Shown here one piece after another: positions 21,801 through 33,239 of a DNA stretch of 64,000 nucleotides. Origin of the DNA: Acanthosepion esculentum (taxonomy: Eukaryota; Mollusca; Cephalopoda; Sepiida; Sepiidae). The notes below the pieces were generated by a model. It had not been told where the DNA came from. It worked only from the letters and a program-made list of their open reading frames with translations, and did no database searches. Made by a program: the position numbers and the translations under genes. Numbering within the stretch: the first letter of the stretch is position 1; each line of letters begins with the position of its first letter. The stretch lies in assembly GCA_964036315.1 (NCBI GenBank), contig OZ038488.1:59794754-59858753 (forward strand), written 5' to 3'.

Positions 21801-22230
21801 GTTTTCTTAAGACGGCTCTCCAGTCACCTTAAACCGATCGTTAAGGGGTTGCCAGCACTTGTGACTATAAATACTTCAGTAAATATTATAGAAGACTGAC
21901 TGAAATGGTCAACTATTTCTCGTAAAAAGTCCTAGGGGTTGATGTTGAAACCTAGGTAAAAGCCCAGGCAACTGCCAATTTCCAAGGTAAGCAGTGAGGA
22001 ACTTCTTACTTGCTGAGTAGGTACAACCAACTCCTTATCACTCTTAATTGGTTTTCTTCCAATCGAAGCTAAGCTTCGCGAAATTGTCATAAATCCACAA
22101 TTATGTGGTTTCCAATCAGTAGTAATTTTCTCGTCAACCATTACCCAATCCGAGACACGTATCGAAACTAAGAATTATTCTGATGACACTAATTTCATTA
22201 GAAAACTAGAAAAAAAGCCACTGAACCGTT
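21801..22230. other. Intergenic DNA between two LINE fragments, nothing recognised
   Basis: No motif identified. It may be an insertion target separating the two LINE pieces. Confidence 0.35.
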
Positions 22231-22239
22231 ATGTGAGAT

Positions 22240-22665
22240 CCATCCTCTTGTATAGCAGTGAATCTCCCTACAGATGAAGAGAACATGTGACAGAAATGTG
22301 GTTCTAAGGAAAGATACTGAGAACTGAATGGACAGAGGGCGTAAGCAACAACGAAGTCTTAAAGTGTTAAAGAAAAAGAATATATTTCAGAGAGAAGAGC
22401 TGAAATTTATTGTATACATATTGTGGAAAGAGAGTTTGGAGAAGTTAAGCTTCACAGGGCATATCGATGGTGAGAGAGATAGGGAAACACAGTGTGTTAC
22501 CGACCTGACGAACTTGTGTGAATGGATTTGCAGAACGTGGGGCGGGAAGCTTGGCAAAGAGAAAAACGCTGTTACGGTTTATAAGATATTGGATGTTGTG
22601 GAGAGTCATGACCGCCTACATCCCGAAGGAACACGGCACATAGAAGAATTCGAAGATTTATCCGG
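22240..22665 (+). pseudogene. LINE RT C-terminal region
   Basis: Plus strand encodes ILRTEWTEGVSNNEVLK in one frame. Then LKFIVYILWKESLEKLSFTG, HIDGERDRE and LTNLCEWICRTWG follow in the frame of the 120-codon open frame (22328-22690). Same RTE-like family as at 21,375, frameshifted after the EVL block. Confidence 0.8.
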
Positions 22666-22699
22666 TATAGATAAAAGAAATATTTTATGACGATAATTT

Positions 22700-23200
22700 T
22701 TGTGAAAAATACTGACTGTTTTACGTCCAGATGAGAATTGCGATGCCAGGTAGCTGATGTGATGGACAGTCTCAGACTTTTGTTCATTTTTAAAATATAC
22801 AATAATGAACTTCACCAATGTTAGTTTTCGAAATGAAGTGCTGTCCTTTTTCGTGCTATTTAAAATTCCAAACATTATACCACGCTCAAAGCATTTATAA
22901 TGGGCTAATTTTCGGAGAAATCGTCTACAATTATTGAGTGAGTGCAAATGTTGCATAACGGATTTTTTTTAATACTGGGCTACGAAGCTGAGAGGCAAGT
23001 CGAAAAGAAATCGATAAACAAAGAGTATTGTAAAAACAGTTACAAAATAGTTGAGAAAAAAAGGTTTTAAAAAAACATCATGCCATCGAAGAAAATGCTG
23101 CAAGTCAATCTTTTCTTTGTAAATTCAGACCAAGTCGATTATTTAGAGTTCGTATTAAAACAATGCGGTATATGGCAAACGAAATACTTGCTTCATTTCT

Positions 23201-23240
<40 letters not shown>

Positions 23241-23980
23241 CGAGTAGCAAACATAAAACATTTGGAAACTTACCACAATTCCTTTTAAGGGTTCCGACTT
23301 CTCGACACTCGGTACGGACATTAAGCAGCGCGGGCAAGATGGCGTTAAGGTCATCATTTTAATTTTTTCTGTTTTTTTTTCTCTCTCTTTTAAACCTTTT
23401 GCTTTATAGCTACTAACATACCGCTGATTTTACAAGTACAAGGCAGGAGATGATTGAGTTGAGGTCAAAAACGCTGTTAAGCGTTTTTACTACATATTTA
23501 TGTTGAGGCAACAGTAAATTGTGCGTGGCGATTTGAAGGTTTGCGAATTATTAAATCATTTTTGGCAATTAGACGTTAAAAATGATCTTCAAAGTTATCT
23601 TTTTAATTAAAAAAAGGGGGGGATGTAAATTGGATGAGAATTTTTGATCTTGTATAGATTTTCAGGCAACCCGTTACAATGAGATTTTAAATGATGATAC
23701 AATTGAAGAAATTAAAATCTATTTTTTGGTTAATTCAGCATAAATTATTTCTGTTCAGATTAAAACGAACAAGCAATGTTCTTTGTGAAGGGTTAAAATT
23801 TTACAGTTCATCTCTGAATATTCGACTGAAAACACTAGATCAAATATCCTGGTGTTTGATAAAGAGCGTCCATTTGTGATTTAACTGTTTCCTTCGTATA
23901 TCCGTGAGAACATGCCTGACTAGAGATGACATTAAGCGTTTCTGATTGCTATTAATATCTGCTTTTCAGCAACCAGCGCA
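22700..23980. other. Intergenic DNA with a (GA)n run
   Basis: Contains a (GA)n microsatellite at 23201-23235 and small unrecognised frames. Nothing else identified. Confidence 0.4.
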
Positions 23981-24020
23981 GTGGAACTGATCGCAAATCA
24001 ACAAAAAATGCGGATTAGAA

Positions 24021-24098
24021 AGAAAGAGAGAGAGAGAGCGGTGTGTGTGTGTGTGTGTGTGCGTGCGTGCGTGAGAGAGAGAGAGAGAGAGAGGGGGG
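24021..24098. repeat. (GA)n-(GT)n-(GC/GT)-(GA)n-G run
   Basis: Composite simple repeat. The two overlapping ~140-codon frames start in it and are low complexity at their N-termini. Confidence 0.92.
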
Positions 24099-24295
24099 GT
24101 ACTTCATTTTTTGTGACCCGGTACCTGACTTTTATTTATTTATTCATATTATGTTCGCAAGTTTTTGTTTTCTACTTTGTCTCTGTTTTTCTTTCTTTTT
24201 TTTTCCTTTTTTTTTTTGTAACGTTATTTGTTTCGACCATTCCGCATTTTATAATTCCCTTTTACTTATTAACTCTCTCTTTCGGGCTCTGCCCT

Positions 24296-24376
24296 TCCGA
24301 AACAGCCAATCAATATTGCTTGGCAACGACAGCAGGCAGCCAATCAGAAACATTGGTCGTTGCTACATCGCCAAAC
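24296..24376. promoter_or_regulatory. CCAAT-box / X-box-like cluster
   Basis: Within 70 bp there are two AGCCAATCA motifs, one inverted ATTGG, and TTGCTTGGCAACG, which resembles an RFX X-box. NF-Y and RFX sites of this kind co-occur in some promoters. No TATA box or coding exon was identified nearby, so this is only suggestive. Confidence 0.3.
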
Positions 24377-24619
24377 CCGACATTTCGCTACATGTGATAA
24401 AGAAAGGTCAAAAACATTTCCATGACTCTCGCCAAAGTCCTTTTCAAAGATGCATCTGTCAGTAATTTTTCCTGTCCTCATGGGCAAATTTTACGGTCTT
24501 TCTACCAATCCCGTGGCATATCTATCCACTACCCATCCATCTTTCTATATTCTGTAGTTTCTGTTCTAGGACCTCAACATTTGTGCACTTGTTTTTTGCG
24601 TGTTTCTCTTAATGTTTAA

Positions 24620-26410
24620 TAAGAAATCACGATAAGTCATGTCATATGTGGTTGTTTCATTATAACTATTAAAAACTGTCATAGGTTATAACAGATTCCA
24701 ATAGATTTTACTTGTCCGACTGTGTGTTTGTTAACACTTTTTATCCTTTGTCTAGTCTGTTAGTGTGTTATCATAGTTTTTAATATAAGTTCTTGTTTTG
24801 AATAGAGTCGCAATGCTTCTGACATTATCACAATGAAATGATGATTCAAATATAAAAACGTGTTTTTATATTGTATTTTTTATACATTATCCGAATGATT
24901 TTATCCCAGATAAATTGCTATCTGTACAAACCACCTCACAAAAAGACAAATATTGTACTAGAATATGTAACAAGAAGGCACTGAATATTCTCTTCTTAAA
25001 GTTAATGCCTTGTTCAGAATTTTGAATCTCATGTTTTCATAGCGATTTATAAAACAAATTAACATAAAATAAAAATAAAAGAACAGTCCAACAGATTCCC
25101 AACTTTTTTTAAGAGAAATTGTCTTTGACAGTTTTTAAAAGAAAGACTATTTCTTCTTGCGTGAAATCAATATTTGGAATTTGCATTTTTAATGACTGGT
25201 TCTTAAACTTCAGTTTCTTTTTTTTGTATGAATGAAACTGGAGAAAGCGGTAGTTTTCGTTGCGACTGTTCGAAAATATTCACTTTGTTGAAAATGACAT
25301 TTTTTTTCTTGGAAACATAATGGAAATTCTTGTCGCTTATCTCTATTTTGTGTTCTCTTTCGTTCTGATCTTCTGTCAATATTCTTTTACGCCCGGCGTA
25401 CCAATCCTCATTCAACGGAAGATAGGAGTTAACTAAGCTCACAAGAGAATAGTAGGCCCGTATCAAAGAATAACAGCTTCAACAAACGCATTACTCCTTC
25501 TCCTTTCATCAGTTTTGCGATTCTCTTTTAATAAATCGATTTTCTCGCTTTTTGCTCTCTCCTGTTCCATTTTCAGTCATTATTTTCAGCTTTCCAATGC
25601 TTCTCTCCTTCACCTTGTTTGTTGTATCATCTTTCTCCGTGTTTCCCGCTTCTTCTTGCGATCATATTTTTTACATTTCTTTCTTTTCGTAATTTCTAAC
25701 TCCAATCCCCTTTTTATTTTCCCCACTTTCTTTCTTATTCTTTGTTCTTTCCGTCTTTTCCTCACTATATTTCTATTTTGGAATTCATATTTTACAATTG
25801 TATTTCTTAAATTATTTCCGGTTTTTCATTAAATTGCAACAGCCATATAAAATTTGTTTTTGTTTTTACTCTGTAAGCTTGTTTCTTCCCCATTCGTTTT
25901 TTTTTGGTTCTCCTTCGCATCTGAGACTTCGATTTCAAATCTCGCGTTGTATCTTTCTTTAGCCATTTTTATTTATCATTTTCCTTTCTCATCATCTGCG
26001 CAATCGCCTTTTTTTCCCCTTTTTTTATCGAATCACCAAGCAGCACTGGATTTTCCCGCATTTTGCAAATCCACAACCGAGTTAAAATTCCCTCCTTTGT
26101 TTCGTGATGTCACCTACAGAAAATATCCGGTACGTGCCTAGTGACGCAAAGACACCTTCATAATACCCATATATAGATTTGTACGATGGAGTGCTGAAAA
26201 GTTTTCTGATCGCCCAATAAGACTTTCCAAAGAAAATATTGTGATATTTGGTTAGATTTTGTGATGTGTGCCGGGTGGAAAACTTTTTTAGCTCTCCCTC
26301 ATATAATCAGTATTTTATGTTTTCATCTAAATGTATATAAATATCCCTATGCATAAGGAGATATTTTTCTCTCTTTGCCTTTCCCATTCGCAGTTTGTTT
26401 CTCTACCACA
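24620..26410. other. Intergenic T-rich DNA, unrecognised frames
   Basis: Frames at 25515-25832 and 25854-26141 are F/L/S-rich, as expected from T-rich DNA. A possible mariner-type end (GGAGTGCTGAAAAGTTTTCT) lies at 26187, but its partner was not found. Confidence 0.35.
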
Positions 26411-26412
26411 CT

Positions 26413-26640
<228 letters not shown>

Positions 26641-26739
26641 ACACAGAGAGAGTGAAGATTAAAATGTCATACATTCAGATTTGAAATTTATCCGACATAG
26701 CCGCTCATCAAGGTAAGGTAAATTGAATTTATTATGTTA

Positions 26740-26786
26740 TCACACACACACACACACATGCATATACATACATATATATGTGTGTG

Positions 26787-26840
<54 letters not shown>

Positions 26841-26856
26841 CATATATATGTGTGTG

Positions 26857-26892
<36 letters not shown>
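26740..26892. repeat. Duplicated (CA)/(TA)/(GT) microsatellite module
   Basis: The module TACATACATATATATGTGTG plus a TA array occurs twice (about 26766 and 26835), a tandem duplication of roughly 68 bp. Confidence 0.85.
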
Positions 26893-26898
<6 letters not shown>

Positions 26899-27089
26899 TA
26901 AACAAATAAACAACCGTTGTGGAACCAATGAAAAACTTGCCAAAACCTAAACTTTTATTCAGATACAGTCTCGATTGAAAGTGACGATACAGAAAAAAAG
27001 AGGGAAAAGTCTTGAAAGCAAACTTACCTACTCAGTAATGTGCTCGAAGACTAGATTACCTCGACAGAGCAAAGCACACGCGATGTTCA

Positions 27090-27090
<1 letters not shown>

Positions 27091-27131
<41 letters not shown>

Positions 27132-27136
27132 TATAA
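27091..27136. repeat. (TA)n microsatellite
   Basis: Short TA array. Confidence 0.95.
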
Positions 27137-27139
27137 ATG

Positions 27140-28890
27140 AATAATGAATAAAAAGTTCGAAGACTTTTCTCCCGGCACCGAGTTCTGCAGAAATTAATCT
27201 ACTCCTCCGGGGTAATTTAGATCAACGGAATTTATTAACAGATATCGTATCTAGTTTAAAATACGTTGCATAAAAACGCTATTTTTTAATGTAAACTTTA
27301 ATTTTATTTTCGTCAAAATCTATTTAAAATTATTTAAAATCAACAAATTAAAATTGTTTTTCATTTTCAGAACATTATCACTTGGCATAATGTAATCTAA
27401 AATTGTTCGATTATGTGTATTGGATAGTTTTTATTAGAAAAAAAATATTCAGTAAATAAATGTTGTAAAGAGCAGAATTATTTTTTGGCTAAATTCTGAG
27501 TTGGGAGAGAAGTCTGAACTTTTTCATTATTTATTTGTGGTAATTCTCTATTTCTTATTATTGTGCTCTTAAGAAAATCTGCTTACCTTAAAAGCAGTAT
27601 CTTCCATTCGACGTATTATTATTATTATTGCTATGTTAAGAAAGAGAAAGAAGTCAATAATTTTGCAGATAAATGGTATTTTATACAACGAAAAATTATT
27701 TTTCAACATAATCTCTTTCTTGGTACTGCACACAACAGAAGACCATATTCCAGCAACTCGGGCTATCACGATGGAATTCTATATAAACAAATGCATGAAA
27801 ACACACATTTACTCTAATGATTACATATATACTGGCGCAATATAGCAGTAGATTAAGAAATAATCACGAGTATGTGTTAAGACTGAACGGCTTTAAGATT
27901 GAACATAAATGAAATTATTTCGAATTATCAGCTCGTAGAAACATTGCTTTTAAAAACGAGACAAGAAAAACAGATTTCAGGAACGCTATTTAAAAACAGC
28001 AAGACCATTCTGAAAAATTATTAAGTGTTAAACAGAACTGTAATTGGGTAAATAATACAAAAATGATATTGTTTTTGTGTATATATATGTTTACCTAACG
28101 TTTCTTGCGTCTTGGTGGAAATTTCACATGTTAATCTAGTCAAATGCAATACTGGCATTAGAAATAAGAATTAATTAATACGAGTTATCTCCCTTGGCAT
28201 TGGCATCATCGCTTGAAAGGCGAAAGGTTAGGATTTCATCGAACTGGGCTATATTGATGTTGCCACGTCTACACATTCGCACGAAACGAGAGACGCTGGT
28301 TGTTTATATATAAAATTCTACAAAATTATATATTTTTATATCATAGATAGATAGATAGATAGACACTTTTCTCTATATATTGACAGATAAATACATTAAA
28401 TGTATGCAAAATATCCATTGTCTATCATGTTAAATATATAAATAAACATGTTAAGTAACTGAAAAATCATTATTGTGATTTCTGTTGCTATTTTTCAATA
28501 TTTCTCTAAGCAGTGAGGGAGAAAAGGCTCGTTAGTCGTCGCTTGAGATTTAGTTTTTATTTACTCGTACTTCTTGTGTCGTTGTCGTCGACATTTAACA
28601 GGAATCGAATATTCCATGATCATAAGATCTTAATAGTTCACTAGTCCGTGTCAAGTAGGTAGAACTTCGTTTCTTTCTCTTCTTCGAGACCTGACCTTGG
28701 CATTCTCAAAATTCACCAGGGCCAAGATCAGAGTCGGATCCACTTTACAAGAGATGCCACTCAAAAAAGAAAGGCGCAAAATGCAACAGGGCGAAAATAT
28801 ACAGGATATGGCAAGTCTGAGTGACTCGAAAAGAAAAGAAAAGAAAAGAAAAGGAAGATAACTTGAGAGATTAAGAAGTAACAAAGGAGA
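27140..28890. other. Intergenic DNA with the mollusc-type TTATCTCCCTT motif
   Basis: At 28,170-28,205 the block TTAATTAATACGAGTTATCT-CCCTTGGCATTG closely matches 20,915-20,950. The core TTATCTCCCTT also occurs at 46,457 and 47,553. A GATA run lies near 28,345. No gene recognised. Confidence 0.45.
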
Positions 28891-28899
28891 AAACTACAG

Positions 28900-28952
28900 C
28901 ATAGTGAGAGAGAGAGAGAGAATGAGAGAGAGAGAGAGAGTAAGAGCGAGAG
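28900..28952. repeat. (GA)n microsatellite
   Basis: Interrupted GA array. Confidence 0.93.
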
Positions 28953-29214
28953 GTGCGATTTTTGAATACAAACATTATTGCGTTGATGTATCACTAATTG
29001 TGTGTCTACGTATGCTTATTCAATATTCGGGCACTCAAACTGGGTACAAATAAGTGCACTTGGGGAAAATCGATTGAATAATGTTCGAATTACATTCTCT
29101 TTCAATGGCATAGTCTAATTCAAAGTCACAGTTTCTTCTTCCGCATCGAGTGAAGATGTTATCACATTTCTAAGTAGATTAACAAATATATTTCAATATA
29201 TTGGATGGAGCATT

Positions 29215-29350
29215 TTTTTGTTATTATTAATAGACTAGTCTTTATTCCATATTTCTGTTGCTTTAAACCCAATATGAGAATGATTACGTGGCATAGAAAA
29301 TCTTAGCTGTGAAGATCGGAACTGGTGGAACCCTTGTATATAGCTCGACC
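29215..29350 (-). pseudogene. LINE (jockey/CR1-like) short fragment
   Basis: Minus strand reads VPPVPIFTAKIFYAT, matching the PPVL-FTARTRHAT block of the copies at 14,690 and 40,430. Confidence 0.5.
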
Positions 29351-29629
29351 GTCTTCATTTTTTCTGAATTTCTTAGATGAAGCATTATCATTATTATTAA
29401 CTAGGAATACCCGTGAAAATTTCCGATAATTTCTTATTTGAATTTCCTGAGCAATCTTAATTCTTAATATGCTCATGGTGAGTTCTACGACATTAAACTA
29501 TCCATAGAAATGTCCCTATGACATTGATAGATATTTGAGCTAAACAACTTTAACAAAATATTGCAGTAACAATCATAAATATGAATGTTATGACACTTCG
29601 ATGTATTGCAATGTTTAGCAAGCTTTCCT

Positions 29630-29735
29630 TTCTAGATCAGTTACGACTGAGTAGTGAGTTCGATCCTAACTGGGTGCCCCATAATTCCGGCTTTGTGTCA
29701 CATCTAAGATACACTTAGAAAATCACCATAGATAT
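29630..29735 (+). mobile_element. tRNA-derived SINE, 5' truncated
   Basis: Contains AGTTACGACTGAGTAGTGAG, the B-box GAGTTCGATCC and the tail (TGTGTCACATCTAAGATAC then ACTTAGAAAATCACC) of the family also at 53,608 and 55,300. Confidence 0.7.
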
Positions 29736-29849
29736 GAATTCTTGTCGTTATTTTAAGAAGTAAGCGGGTATAAATGTCAGTATTTGAAATTGTCTGTTTC
29801 TTACATTTCACTGAAACAAACACTCAACACTTGTATCTTTCTTTCATTT

Positions 29850-30080
29850 TCTCACTGCAAAAAAGGAGCGTCTCTGATATGTCTTTTCTGTCTTTCCACA
29901 CGATCAAAACGGAATAGTCCACTATTTACGAGGTATTGGCAGACGTTACACACTTGTATCTTCCCTTTTTTCTTTCTTTCTTTTCATTTTCTCACTCACA
30001 CCAAGTAGCGTTTTTGATCTGTATTTCCGCATTTCTCCGTGATCAAAATGGAATAGTCCATTGTTTATGAGGCATTGGCA
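29850..30080 (+). repeat. Dispersed repeat, two tandem ~125-bp units
   Basis: Each unit has a T/C-rich block (CTTGTATCTTTC type), then GTAGCGTCTCTGATATGTCT-like and GATCAAAACGGAATAGTCCA blocks and ends with GAGGTATTGGCA. A third copy lies at 30,475-30,612 and an inverted relative at 56,150-56,290. Identity unknown; possibly the 3' end of a retroelement. Confidence 0.6.
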
Positions 30081-30119
30081 TGGCGTAAAGTTCGTGCTAA
30101 TTAAGGGAGGGTCCAGTAG

Positions 30120-30300
30120 AATTGCAATAGGATGATTTCTTTCCAGTTTACTTTGATTTTCGAAAACTTAAATGCAATGTCAATCGTTAACTTTTGTCTT
30201 CTTAATTCCACTTCTTTTATTGATTCTCTCGCCTTAATAATGTTCTTGTTTTTCTAATATTCTCTCCGTGAGCCCTTCTGCTTTCGTCTTATTGGTTTTA
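30120..30300 (+). pseudogene. LINE 3' fragment, low confidence
   Basis: The nucleotide block TTAAATGCAATGTCAATCGTTAACTT matches the LINE fragment at 43,880 (plus). It also matches the reverse complements at 50,440 and 52,520, where LWNSLP-CFPDN-type residues are readable. Confidence 0.5.
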
Positions 30301-30474
30301 TAGTCTGCTTGGAGTGAAATTATTTAAAAAAAAACATGCAAATCCAATATTAAGAAACTAATCGAAGAATATTTGATGAGCCAGAAATATCAAGGATGGG
30401 GCTGATTCCTCGCTGTGTACGGATCTTATGTGCGAAGGGCTGAACTGGAGAAATCTCTGAATGTAGCTCGTCCT

Positions 30475-30612
30475 ACACTTGTATCTTTCTTTCTTTACTT
30501 ACTTCTTTCTTTCTTCTTTTTCTTATTGAAACCAAGTAGCGTCTCTGATATGTCTTGTCGCCTTTCCATGCGATCAAAACGGAATAGTCGATTATTTATG
30601 AGGTATTGACAG
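30475..30612 (+). repeat. Third copy of the 125-bp dispersed repeat
   Basis: Same blocks as 29,850-30,080, including CAAGTAGCGTCTCTGATATG and GATCAAAACGGAATAGTCGA. Confidence 0.6.
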
Positions 30613-30678
30613 AAAAAATATTATGGCTACTATTTACATTATTTGAACTATTGTCCTCATCTTTTTTGCCATATTTAT

Positions 30679-30720
30679 CACATCGTTTCGGCCGTTGTAC
30701 GCTCCGGTCTTCTTCAGGTG
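30679..30720 (-). ncRNA. Hammerhead-ribozyme-like motif
   Basis: Minus strand: stem I CAC (30720-30718) pairs with GTG (30681-30679). The core is CTGAAGA (30717-30711), followed by an extra A. Stem II GACCG/CGGCC has one mismatch and a 10-nt loop. GAAA lies at 30689-30686. Stem III and the cleavage triplet are altered (ACGAT where the sister copy at 47,411 has ACGTC). Confidence 0.5.
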
Positions 30721-30794
30721 GTTGGAATGTCGAACTGAACCCTTTATTTCGCTCGCTGGGGTAGACTGCACGTGAAACTAGAAGAATCTACCTA

Positions 30795-30797
<3 letters not shown>

Positions 30798-30867
<70 letters not shown>
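30798..30867. repeat. (TA)n microsatellite
   Basis: About 70 bp of TA just before the transposon copy. Confidence 0.96.
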
Positions 30868-30870
<3 letters not shown>

Positions 30871-30874
30871 AATG

Positions 30875-30948
30875 CACACTGGGTGCGATGGATAAATTGG
30901 CGTCTAAATTATGCAACAATGGAAATAAAATTGATATCTCATTTTAAC

Positions 30949-31035
<87 letters not shown>

Positions 31036-31440
31036 CCAAAATTCCCCCCAAATATCTTGACATGTTAGAGAGTAAATTTATTCAATAAAACCGCCATTGA
31101 CTTCAAACACAACCTCCAGAGAACTTCAGAATCTCCTGCAAATCTTCTGAACGGTCTCCTTGTTTAAGTTGGTGAATGCTGCCATAATCCTTGTCTTCAG
31201 TTCGTCTTTGGCGTTACAAGGAGTTTTGTTGGTCTCTTACTCAACTGTGCCCCACACATAATAATCAAGGGGGTTGCAGACTGTGGACATAGATGGCCAG
31301 ATGTGGTTGCCTGAAAACCATGATTGGTTACTGTAGCTTGTGTGACATGATGTAGAGTCCTATTGCCATATGGTCTTCTATCAGACACACTACGGACCAG
31401 GTCAGCAAAACCTCCTCAAAACACTAGTATACTGTACAGT
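30875..31440 (-). mobile_element. DDE transposon copy A (Tc1/mariner superfamily), 3' part
   Basis: Minus strand, with stops and frame changes, gives CNPLDYYVWGTVE, ETNKTPCNAKDELKTRIMAA, FTNLNKETVQKICRRF and EVVFEVNGGFIE-stop. This is the C-terminus of a mariner-superfamily transposase whose last acidic residue lies in PLDYY. Upstream are the degraded DS--CHTS and CFEEVLLTW blocks. The outer end is near 30,885, with GATAAATTGGCGTCTAAATTA shared with copy B at 42,719. The N-terminal half is absent. A (TA)n array (30,952-31,035) sits inside the non-coding end. Confidence 0.8.
30952..31035. repeat. (TA)n array inside transposon copy A
   Basis: Occupies the place where copy B (42,788-42,797) has only ACATATATATTT, so the array grew after insertion or in this lineage. 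Confidence 0.85.
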
Positions 31441-31504
31441 CGAAAAAATCAAAAACAAACAAGTTAAAAATATAAAATGGCGGCAATTTACACATCGCAC
31501 CCTC

Positions 31505-31595
<91 letters not shown>
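31505..31595. repeat. (GT)n-(TA)n microsatellite
   Basis: About 26 bp GT then 64 bp TA. Confidence 0.96.
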
Positions 31596-31597
<2 letters not shown>

Positions 31598-31831
31598 TCT
31601 TTAAACTGTTTTTTCTCGTGTATTCCGTTCCGAAAGGTAATGCAGCCACATACATTCACTGACCTACAGCAAAAGATGGGTAATGGCAGGAAAAAGAAAA
31701 ATATCCATCTGCCGTACTGTTCGAAAACCTTAAACTCAGTTTCTCTTTTTCAAACATTCCGTTTTTTTTCTTGCCACTGCCTGACACGCTGAATGACATG
31801 CCAACTTTTCATTTTATTCTTGCTGCCACAG

Positions 31832-31834
<3 letters not shown>

Positions 31835-31900
<66 letters not shown>
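31835..31900. repeat. (TA)n microsatellite
   Basis: About 65 bp TA, followed by an impure GA tract. Confidence 0.96.
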
Positions 31901-31903
<3 letters not shown>

Positions 31904-32118
31904 AGTGAGAGTGACAGAGAGCGGGAGAAAGAGAGAGATAAATAAAAACTACTTAAAATATTTTCCATTAGGTGCACATTATGCTTTTATTTTGACAAAT
32001 ATCTAATTCGAAAAAATATACCGCTTAAAATGCGAGCAAGGAAATAGATTAGATCAATGACGAAGTAAAAAAAAAATGGTGGCTCTTCACGTATTTCTGA
32101 CATTATCTAGAATCCTCG

Positions 32119-32119
<1 letters not shown>

Positions 32120-32167
<48 letters not shown>

Positions 32168-32305
32168 GTATCTGCATACACGTTAGTATACATATACATA
32201 TATATATGTGTGTGTCAGTGTATGTGTGTGTTTATATATATATATATGTGTGTGTGTGCGTGTGCCATATATGTATATGTATGAAATATATATAAATATA
32301 TAGGC

Positions 32306-32389
<84 letters not shown>

Positions 32390-32390
32390 A
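32120..32390. repeat. Cluster of (TA)n and (TG)n microsatellites
   Basis: TA (32120-32163), TG-rich mixture (32200-32270), TA (32310-32387). Open frames here are YI runs. Confidence 0.94.
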
Positions 32391-32399
32391 CCTTCAAAT

Positions 32400-32995
32400 T
32401 CATATCATATATATCAATTAGAGTAGAATACCTGTCATTCTTAGAATGTGCGATTTTTTTATGAATTTTAGCGTAGTTCAAACTTTCGCATTATTTGGCG
32501 CATTATTTAAACTCCAAGTAACTTTATAATGTTATTAAAAATTATAATGACACAACATCAGTAGTGTGACGGATATTGACTTGCGATGTTGAATTAGCTA
32601 GCCGAGCTCAAAGTCCGGGCATGTCTGTTATATACACTTTGTCCGTCTTAATTTAACATACTTACTCTTGTTGGGGAATTTCAGTACCCCAAAAAGCATA
32701 AGTCTAGATGATGATTTTTTGATAAACACAACTAAAGTTATATTAAATATTGATACTTTGTTGCGGGCATATTGTGTCAAAAGAGGGTAATGATCATTTA
32801 ACGCATGAAAGGATTGGAGTACATAAGTACAAGAACTGAGTACATGTGATATATATTCGTAAGAACATTTTTCTTACATCTTGCTTTGATTGTTTTACGA
32901 TTTATCAAACATTTACTGGTTATATAAAGCCGGAAAATATTTTAGATTTTAAGAATTTGGGGGAGGTAAACATGATTTACTGATAAAAGTCCTAC
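32400..32995. other. Intergenic DNA, nothing recognised
   Basis: No repeat family or coding motif identified. Confidence 0.4.
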
Positions 32996-33000
32996 TACTT

Positions 33001-33226
33001 AACCCATAGCTGGGGCTAGAAGAAGTGGATTCATAACTTTCCAAAGGGTATTTGCAGAACCCCGACTAGAATTGGAACTCGTGTCACCGATTTCCAATTC
33101 CGAGCCCTTATCCATTATACCACAGCAAATCCAAGTTTACAACACCTGGTATTCACATCCAGGCTTTTCGTTGCTTAAATTCGGTGATCGTACGAGAACC
33201 GGTGTTTCCACGTGATACGGTCGTAA
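33001..33226 (-). mobile_element. Dimeric SINE: 5S rRNA-derived head joined to tRNA-like body
   Basis: Minus strand starts TTACGACCGTATCACGTGG and continues as a recognisable 5S rRNA: ACACCGGTTCTCGTACGATC, ACCGAATTTAAGCAACG, then GAATACCAGGTGTTGTAAAC. It is about 95 nt instead of about 120. The missing ~24 nt lie between the two GCCTGG repeats of normal 5S, so a direct-repeat deletion is likely. A tRNA-like module follows at once (GTGGTATAATGGATAAGGG, B-box side CGAGTTCCAATTCTAGTCG). The family block ACCCTTTGGAAAGTTATG and the end AGCTATGGGTT come last. Confidence 0.85.
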
Positions 33227-33239
33227 AGCTTATATTTTG

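Noticed and set aside
26187..26320. Mariner-like end GGAGTGCTGAAAAGTTTTCT
   Set aside because: No matching inverted partner, TA duplication or transposase fragment found nearby.
33132..33226. Functional 5S rRNA gene
   Set aside because: About 24 nt missing from the internal promoter region, and fused to a SINE body.
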